NCBI GenBank assembly: GCA_032358165.1
Contig: JAALGY010000037.1
Location: forward strand, 707,001 to 771,000
Length of the DNA stretch: 64,000 nt
Direction of reading: 5' to 3'
From: Diplosphaera chodatii
Lineage: Eukaryota > Chlorophyta > Trebouxiophyceae > Prasiolales > Stichococcaceae
Numbering within the stretch: the first letter of the stretch is position 1; every line of letters starts with the position of its first letter. Shown piece after piece: positions 54,001 through 63,000 of this stretch. Both the position numbers and the translations under genes were made by a program. Under the pieces are notes generated by a model. It was given only the letters and a program-made list of their open reading frames with translations, did no database searches and was not told where the DNA came from.

Positions 54001-57000
54001 GCAACAAGGAACACAGGAATGTCTGTTGAGCCCACTTGTCATCGCAGCGGCGATGGGTACGGCCGGGGCGAGGGTTTTGCGGCGCTGGTGCTGCGCCGCA
54101 GCTCTCGAGCTTCCTCAGGATCAGCAGCAGCACATGTCGTCATCCGCGGCTCGACGGTCAACCAGGACGGGCGCTCCAGCGGCCTGACTGCGCCCAATGG
54201 CCCCTCACAGGCAGCGCTTGTCAGGTGGGTCCCAACATCTGCTGTTCACTCTGGCACCACGTGGCAGATGGAGACCTAGGGTCCTCCGCTTGTATGTTTG
54301 TCAGTAGGATAGGCAGCTCTTGGGAAGCTTGGGGCCAAGACACGACTGGTCAAGCAAATGTTCCGGCCTGCAGGGCTGCCATCGGCTCAGCCGCTGTGAA
54401 CCCAGCGGATGTTGCGGCTGTGTCTGTGCACGGCACCGGCACGCCGCTGGGAGATCCCATCGAGGTGGGCGCCCTGGGGCAGGGCCTCGGCGGCGGTAGG
54501 AGGCAGCAGCAGCAGGGCAGTGGCAACCGGCCGCTGATGCTGCTGTCCAACAAGGCGTGCTACGGGCACACTGAGGGCAGCGCCGGCATCTCAGGTAGCC
54601 CGAGCCTTCACTCAGCTGCAGCTCAACCTCCTCCACTTCAGCATTCGTCCACCCTACGATGAGGAAGTGTCAGAACTGTTTATATTTTGGACAGCCATGC
54701 TTCTGCAAAGCTACATCAGGGACAGCGGGAAAGCTGCAAGAGGCACACTCTGCCCGCAGGCCTGCTGCTGGCGGCCGGAGCGCTGCAGGCGGATGCGAGC
54801 GCACCCGTCATGCACCTCCGCACCATGAACCCCTATGTCACCGCAGCACTGCAGGTCTGCACTGACATGCTGGCAAGCCACTGGCATCGCCATTCCTGCG
54901 GCAATGAAGTGCTCAAAGTTCTGCTGCAAGGTCGATCCTGATATCCTGGACCCCTTGAAGCATGCATCTGTCGTTGCAGGACTGGCGCAAGTCTGCAGGA
55001 CTGGCGGCCCGCATCCCGCTGCAGCCTGGCGCCGGCCTGTTCGCAGGCGATGGCAGCGCCGGCAGCAGCTCAGCGGCCAGTGGCGCTGCAGCCGTCGGCA
55101 CCAGCTCCTTCGGCATGAGCGGCGTCAATGCCCACGCTCTGCTCAGCCGTGCATATTGGACAGTGGACCCTGCTGCGGCGCATCCCACGCAGGTGATCAG
55201 CTGCGCAGTTCATGTGATAGTGTGGTCAGTCTGACCACCTGCTGCACCCAGCTTGGCTCGGGATGCCTTGCCAAGCTCGGCGCGCCGGGGTATAGACTGA
55301 CCAGATAGGTCGTGATGCAGATAAGCTTCACAGCTTTAACTTGACACCAGCACGCGTATTGATGCAGGGTGTGCCATTCGAGAGCGCGCGTTTCTGGAGC
55401 CAGCTGGCGCCGCACACGCTGCTGCAGCACGTGTCACCTGCCGCTGCCGGCGGAGAGCTGCTGGTGCAGGCTGCGATTGGCGTCGCCAGCCTGTCCTGCC
55501 TTCTGGACCACAAGGTGCTAGTCGCAGAAGTTGCTGCTTGGCTGACACATGTGCCATATGTCATTCTGTCATGTCAGTTGGGGTCAAAGTCACCCAGACA
55601 AGCCACCTCGCTTGGTAGCTTGTGGGGAAGACCTTCACTCTCGACTGACGTGATTGTCCACAGCCTCAGCTGTGACGGTCGTCCGGACCTACCCTGATGA
55701 CTCCACAGGCCAGCATGACACCATGCATCTGAGTACACCAGCGCAACACACACGATCGACTGCAGGTGTCCGGGCAGCTGCTGCTCCCGGGCGCGGCCAT
55801 GTTTGAGGCGGCGGCCGCAGCATTTGCACAGCTGCACTCCTCGTCTTCCGCCGCTTCCGACAGCCCCGCGCTGGCGGGCGTGTCCATTGCGACCCCGCTG
55901 CAGCTGCCGCCGCGCGGCGGGGCGCTGCTGGAGCTGGCGCTGAACCCTGGCGCCGGGACCCTGCACGCGTACTCCATGCACCTGGTCTCGGCGGAGCGCC
56001 AGCTGCACCTGCGAACTAGCGCGACCCACTGCCGCCTCAGCAGTCCCGCCAACGGTGCTGCAACGGAAGGGACAAGCACCCCAGACAGCCCGGCACCGCG
56101 GCACAGCTGGGCGGCTGCGGTGCTGCGGGAGGCGGCAGCGGACCTGGCGCGCTTCGACGGCGGGGCGTTGGCCGCTCTGGACGCCCGGCAGGACCAGCCG
56201 GGCAGCGGGTGAGCGCCTTGCATGTCCGTCAGATGCAGAGCAGCATAGCACGAAGGCCTGAACGGACTGGGAGCCAGCAGAGATGTCCCTGATCAGCACC
56301 CTGCGAGATGCAGAGCACTAGCTACAAGGAATGAACATGGGATATCTCAGCTGGATTTGCGTCCATTTGCCTTCGTGCCATGACATGTGCACACCTTCCA
56401 TGACATGTGCACACCTGCTGTGTGCATATCTCTGTCACCAACACAAACAGAACACTCCATGTGTTGTGTGCAAGATGAGCCTAAGGCTGACCAAAACGGT
56501 TGCACAACATGCAGGTATCACTGCCACCCGGCGGCTGCCGACGGCTGCATGCAGGTCGGCGTGGTGTTCACGCCCACACCAGAGTCCACTGATGACGCTT
56601 CAGCTGTAGTGGGGCGGGTGCCGACAGCCGTCGGCGCATACCTGGTGGCGCAGCAGCCGGCGGAGGCCCTGAAGTGGGCCGGCATGGGTGCCGCGGCGCT
56701 GCGCCCGGATGGCTCGGCGCTGTCGGACTACAGGCTGGCAGCAGGCAGCAGCTCTTCTACTGTTGGTGCTCCCACCACAAACATGGCGCTCAGTCAGCTG
56801 GTGGCCAAGCCCATCGGCGGCAGCCGTGGCGATGCAGGCAGCACAGCAGCTGCCTCCTCCAGCGACAGCATGGTGTACGCAGTGGAGTGGCGTGCAGTCT
56901 GTGTCGGCCTTGGGCCGGGGTCGCTGTCCATGCGGCTGCCAGCGGACGCACCAGCAGTGGAGCTCGCAGTCGTCAAGCGCCATGCACGGCGCCAGCGGCT

Positions 57001-60000
57001 GCTTCCGCCGATGTCACGCCGCGTCATGGCGCCAGCTGGTGGCAGCAGACATGCTTCCAGAGCTCGATGGACCTCCACGGCGGCCTTCACGGATGCTGGA
57101 AGCGGCAGCAGCAGCAGCGGCATGAAGGCGGCCAACCAGGCGCTGCAGGTCGGCGGCGGCGTGCTGGCGCTGCTGCAGGGTGTCGTGAACACCAACCCGG
57201 CCGCGGGGCAGCGGCTGCAGCTCAACCTGCGCGGCTGCCTGGGCGGGGACCTCGGCGCGGGTCCGGGCCGCACCCCCGGCGCGCTGGCCACCGCCAGCGC
57301 CACAGCACTGCTGAAGGTGCGCCTTTCCACTCAGTGATGGCAATGGTGGAGGCAAGGGCAGCTGACAGGGCATACACGCATTGAGTCATGCGGTTGTCGC
57401 CTGAGTGTCTACAGCTGGCATTGGCCATGGCACAATGCTTGCCAATCTGCTGGAAGCCCCAGAGATTGGCTCGATCGTTGCGGACAATGCCGGAGCAGAA
57501 CCAAACTTCACACGAATCTCACCTGTCAGAGTGAAGCAAGATGATGCCATCCACCATGTGCTGTGTCAACGCCAAGACCGCCCCACCCTCGAGCAGGTGG
57601 CTGCGGCGGAGCAGCAGTCGCTCAAGTGGGAGGCGTACGCCAGCGCCGCAGCGAACGCCGTGCGGTGGCACGAGGCAGGCAAGGACGCGGCGCAGGGGGA
57701 CGCCTTCGGGGCTGCGCTCACCGGCAACGCTGCGCTGCGGCCGCAGGTCACCCGCGCCTTTGCAGCCGCGCCCGGCGGTGGCGCTGTGTCGACCGACGGC
57801 TTCACCGGCAGCGTCATCATCACAGGTGTGCCTGCTTGTGCATGTCCACAGAGTTGTTGCGCATGAAGCTGGAGCTGCAGGTAGCCACAACACAGCGCTG
57901 CAGCTCAGACGAGGCGCTGCCTTACGTCACGGACTTGGTGCATAAGTAGCATCTGTCTGCAGGCGGCCTCGGCAGCCTCGGGTCCCTGGTCGCGCAGTGG
58001 GCGGCGGCCAACCCGCAGGCCCACGTGTGGCTGCTGTCTCGCAGCGCGCACGCCCGCCGTGGCAGGCCGCTGGGCCTGCCCGCAAACTCGCCAGCCCAGG
58101 TGCACTTACCTGGTTTGTTTGAAGTGTGTGTGCCATGCACTGACCCTGCCAAGCGACTGGCTCCCGAGTGGTGCCACGGGGGGCCGGGGCAGCTGGAAAG
58201 AGTCCGATGTTATGCCTGTGCATGACTCTGTCCGCAGGTGACGGCGGTGCAGTGCAACGTGGCCTGCGCCGGCGACGTGGCTGCGCTGGCCGCCACAATG
58301 GCCGCTGCTGAAGCGGGGCCGGTGCGGGCGGTGCTGCATGTGGGCGGCACGCTGCAGGACGCCACGCTGCCCGCGCAGAGCACCGCCACACTGCGCGCAG
58401 TGTTCGCGCCCAAGCTGCAGGGCCTGGTCGCCTTGATGGCGGCGGCCGGTGCCGAGCCGCTGTCCACAGTCTCCATCTTCTCGTCGACTTCGGCGCTGCT
58501 GGGCCCGGCCGGCCAGGCCAACTACGCGGCGGCGAACGCGGCGCTGGGCGCCTGGGCGGACCAGCAGCACGCGGCGGGCGTGGCGGCGACCTCCGTCATG
58601 TGGGGCGCCTGGGCCGCCGGCATGGCGGCCGTCGAGAAGGTCCGTCAGATCGTCACAGGCTTTGAAGTGTCTCAGGAACAGAAGAGGATGGGTTGCAGAC
58701 ACCCCTGCTACCATAGCAGCTGCCCTCAAGCTCGACCCCTGCTGAGCTCCCTTCCACCTGGCATCAGCCGGTAGTAGGAGTCAGCACTCATCGACCGTTT
58801 TGTCAGCGCCAACAACCATCCTCGCATAGCGGTCATCTTCAGATGGGCCAATGCACAATTGCAGGTCCTCAGATTGGTGAAGGCTGTTCGATGATGGTTG
58901 TGCTGGTTTGTTATCAAGCTTTCAGAATTGCGCAGGATAAAAATGCATCAGTGAGTCCTCATGTGTGCTGTACGAGCTCATAGCTGCCAGCACAGTACCA
59001 GGTTTGATCGTGATGTTCGGCTAGCAGACATATGTGATTCTGTTCATTGATGAATCAAGACTGCTTTCCTGTAGGGCACCATGGCGCGGCTGAAGCGGCT
59101 GGGCATGGTCGCCATCCCCCCGGCTGCCGGCCTCGCAGCGCTAGCCCGCATCACCAGCGATCACACCCAACGTTCACAGGCGAGCTGCAGTGTTGCACTT
59201 GCATGTGGGAGCTGGTGGTGCCATGTAAACGAATGCAACCGATTTCCGCCATCTGATGCCCTGCACCATCCCTCTGCAGGTGGTGGCCAACATCTTCGAG
59301 TGGACCAAGCTGCAGGCCACCCTGGAGAAGTCCTTCATGTTCCAAGAGTTTGTGCAGCCACGTCCAGGTGTCCTGTCTTCACAACCGATGATGCTGCCAG
59401 CCTGTAGACCCTTTCCAAAGTGACAGGACTGTCTGCTATGGAAACAGGCAACGTCTCGAGTGCTGCGCTGAGTACCATCCCTTGGTACACTGTGCAGCGG
59501 TGGAGGCCACGCCCGTGCAAGCCGCGGCGCCCGCCAGGCGCAGCTTCACGCCCTTTGCCCGCAAGCACTCGGTGCTGGCCGCCGCCGCGATTGTGCCGCA
59601 GCCGGCCACAAAGCCCGGGGCGCCGTCGGCGTCACTGGCGGCCGAGGTGCAGGAGGTGGTCGCCGGCACGCTGGGCGTCAGGGCGGCGCCGACGCAGCCG
59701 CTCATGGAGGCTGGCATGGACTCCCTGGGTGAGCGCTCCTGTCGACTGGTTTATCAACTGAAAGCTGTTGCTGGGTTGGCCCAGTGTGGCAATGCATGGT
59801 GGCATGCGACATTCCAGGTTTGGATGCTATCAGTGTAGGAGGTGCAGAGATATGCTGGATTGCCGCTTCCGGCAGCTTTCACTCAGCTGGAGCAAGTATG
59901 CGACAGATTTGCTGTGCAACAAGAATGATTGGCAGTGGGACACTCTGTGCTGGCATTGCAAGGAGGAGTGCTTGCAAGCATCGTTGTGGCTGAATCTCTG

Positions 60001-63000
60001 ATGTCTCGACCACACGAAATTATACAGTGCCAAACAGGCGCTAGATGGAACCTCCACTTGCAATGCCACATGCATGTACTCGCCTCACTGCCATTCCGAT
60101 GCTTCTGTTGTCTTTCACAGTTCTGTGAAGTAAGTACCAGCACCCTTACTTCGCAGAACTTGGTTTGTAGCATGCTGGCGTGCTTGCAATTGACCCTGAG
60201 CTGCGTGGTGCCAACTCCAGTGCAGGAATCTACATATATTGCAAGTTCACTTTTATCTCGCCATGCACAGGTGCTGTGGACCTGCGCAATGCACTCGCTG
60301 CCCGGTTCAGCGTGGAGCTGCCGGCGACGGCGGTCTACGACTACCCCACGCCCGCGGCACTAACTGCGCAGATTGCCAAGCTGCTGGCAGCCAAGCAGCC
60401 CGCACAGAGTGCAGGTACCCATGTCACATACCACCGTTCAGGTCACAGGTACCCTGCGAGATGTGGCAGTGCAGATCCAACGGAAATGTGGTGCCAATGC
60501 AGAAGGTGCAGCAGCAAGTGTGGAGCCGGAAGCAGCGCCGCAGCGCTCGGTCAGGGCAGCAGCCAGTAGGAGCCGTGAGGGCAGCAGCTTCACATCGGAG
60601 ATCGTGGGTGTAGCATGCCGCTTCCCCGGCGCCATCGCAGGTCAGTGAGGTTTCCAGTGTGTCTTCATAGTCATCTGTCAGGCACTGTGGTTGTTCGGCA
60701 GCTTCAACCTTCACAAGTTTGCCTACAGAGGTATGGTACGCTGCTCAGAGTTGGACTCATCGACCAATTGCCATGTGCCATTCAGGCCTGGAGGGCCTGC
60801 ACCATGCTGCGTCTGGCTGCGAGGACCTGCAGCAGGCAGTGCCATTGGACCGCTGGGATGTGGATGCCTGGTGCGTGCTTCAAGGTTCCAGAACTGTCAA
60901 CGCGTGTTGTGCCAAGGCTTGCACGCCTTCCTGGTTGGATGAGGGAGCTGGCCACCAAGGCGTTCAGGTGCTGTTTCAGCAGCCACTAATGGGGCACGGG
61001 CACTGCCCCATTACACGGTAGCGTCGCATGGAGGGCCATGAAAGGCTAATTGTTGCCCTGGAGAACAGTGGCTGCTGGTCGACGCCGACGGTTTGGTGGA
61101 GGGTCAAGCTCCATTGTCTGCTCCGCATAGCACATCCTGCTACAATGCCATCACGAGATGCAATAAGCAGGTCTCGACTCAGTGGCTGACAGAATGTTAC
61201 ATATCATTTGAGCTGAAACATCTCGTGTAGCACTAATTCGGCATGGCCTGCAACTGCGCACCGCAGGTACTCACCAGAGGTGCCGCCCAGCAGGATGGCG
61301 GCGTACGTGCGCTTTGGCGGCTGGGTGGCGGGCGTGGACATGTTTGACGCTTCCGCCTTCCGGCTGCCGCGCGCCGAGGCCGCCACCCTGGACCCGCAGC
61401 ACCGCCTGCTGCTGGAGTGCACCGCCGCCGCGCTGCAGGACGGCGGCCTGGACACCAGCGCGCAGCCGACAGGTGATGGGCTCTGTGCTGTCTCCTAAAC
61501 TGGCAGCAGGTACATTGTAGGATGTAACGTGTACACACCACGAGCTGAGCTAGTGACCATCGTCTTGCAGTGGGGAGCTGGATAGCGCATTTTGATTACA
61601 GTGAGGCTTCACCAGGACAGTTGCATGCATGTGCAAATCTGCGGCGGTCAAAGCATTGTTGCATCTCTGGCAATAAACGAGGTGCTACAGTGGTTGTCAC
61701 CCTACACATTTGCGCCTAACCCATAATCCTATGAAAGGTCAATCTGGTGAACCTATCATGCACTGGTGCATGTTAAGTAAACTGGGGCACTTGCTTTTGG
61801 CAAAACGGTGCTCCACAGATGGGCGACCATATATGATGACCATACCTGCTGCTGTGCACATTCAAGCTAGTAGGGCTCCAGGGGTGTGTGTTGCTGATAG
61901 TCATGCCCTAGAGTGATCTGCCGCCCACAAGGGCGTGATGGTTCGACCCTCTGGTGTGCTTCCGCAGGCGTGTACGTGGGGTGCAGCTACCAGGACTACA
62001 CGGACGTGGTGCTGGCGGTCACGGCCAAGCTGGCGCCGCAGGCGGTGGTGGGCAGCGGCGCCAGCTTCATGGTCGGCCGTCTGTCCTACGCCTTTGGGCT
62101 GACAGGTGATGTCAGATCTGCTCCACCCTTGGAAGGCTGCAGTTGCACTAGTTCGGAAGATGTGTGCAATGTCAGGACCTCAAGGCAAGGCCCAACTCTC
62201 CTCGTGTTGTCCGTGTTGCACAGGCCCGTGTGTCTCCACCGATACGGCGTGCTCATCATCGCTGGTGGCGACACACCTGGCACACTCGGTGAGTGAGATT
62301 ACAGAGTAGATGACGACCTGCTCTCCTGGCTGGGCCCCCGTGGCATTCTCAGCAGCATGACATAATGGCTGCAGTCTCGCTGCATCGGCAGGGCCTCGCT
62401 CTGGGCGAGGCGGGCGCTTCGGTTGCTGCTGGCAGCAATGTCATGCTGCTGAGCGGCACCACCAACGCCATCTGCCAGCTGCAGGTGGTCACATGGGTTG
62501 CAACTGGGTGCCACCGTCTCAAGGCATGCGTCTTTAGTTTGCAGCTTGCTGTTTTGCGCATGCTGATATGATGTACCTGTGTTGTGCAGGCCCTGTCGCC
62601 TGTCGGCCGTTGCCGCACCTTCGACGCCGCAGCGGACGGCTACGGCCGCGGCGAGGGCATTGCCGTGATGGTGATCCAGCCAGGTGACGGCGCACTGAGC
62701 GTCACAGAAGCTGCAGCCGCCCCCGGCAGCGGCAGCGCAGGCGCCATGCGGCAGCCGTATGCTGTGCTGCGAGGCTCGGTCACAAACCAGGGCGGTCGGT
62801 CTGGCGGGCTGACAGCCCCCAACGGCCCGGCGCAAGGAGCTCTGGTCAGGTGATGTGCACCTGCTTCACTACCGGGACCACATCTGTCGGGGTTGCTCTG
62901 TTTGCTGATGCTGATTAAGGTTAAAGACATTGCCAAGACTTGTGCATGCATAATGACAACAGGAGCGCATTGGTGGCGGCTGAAGTATCGGCGGCGGCAG

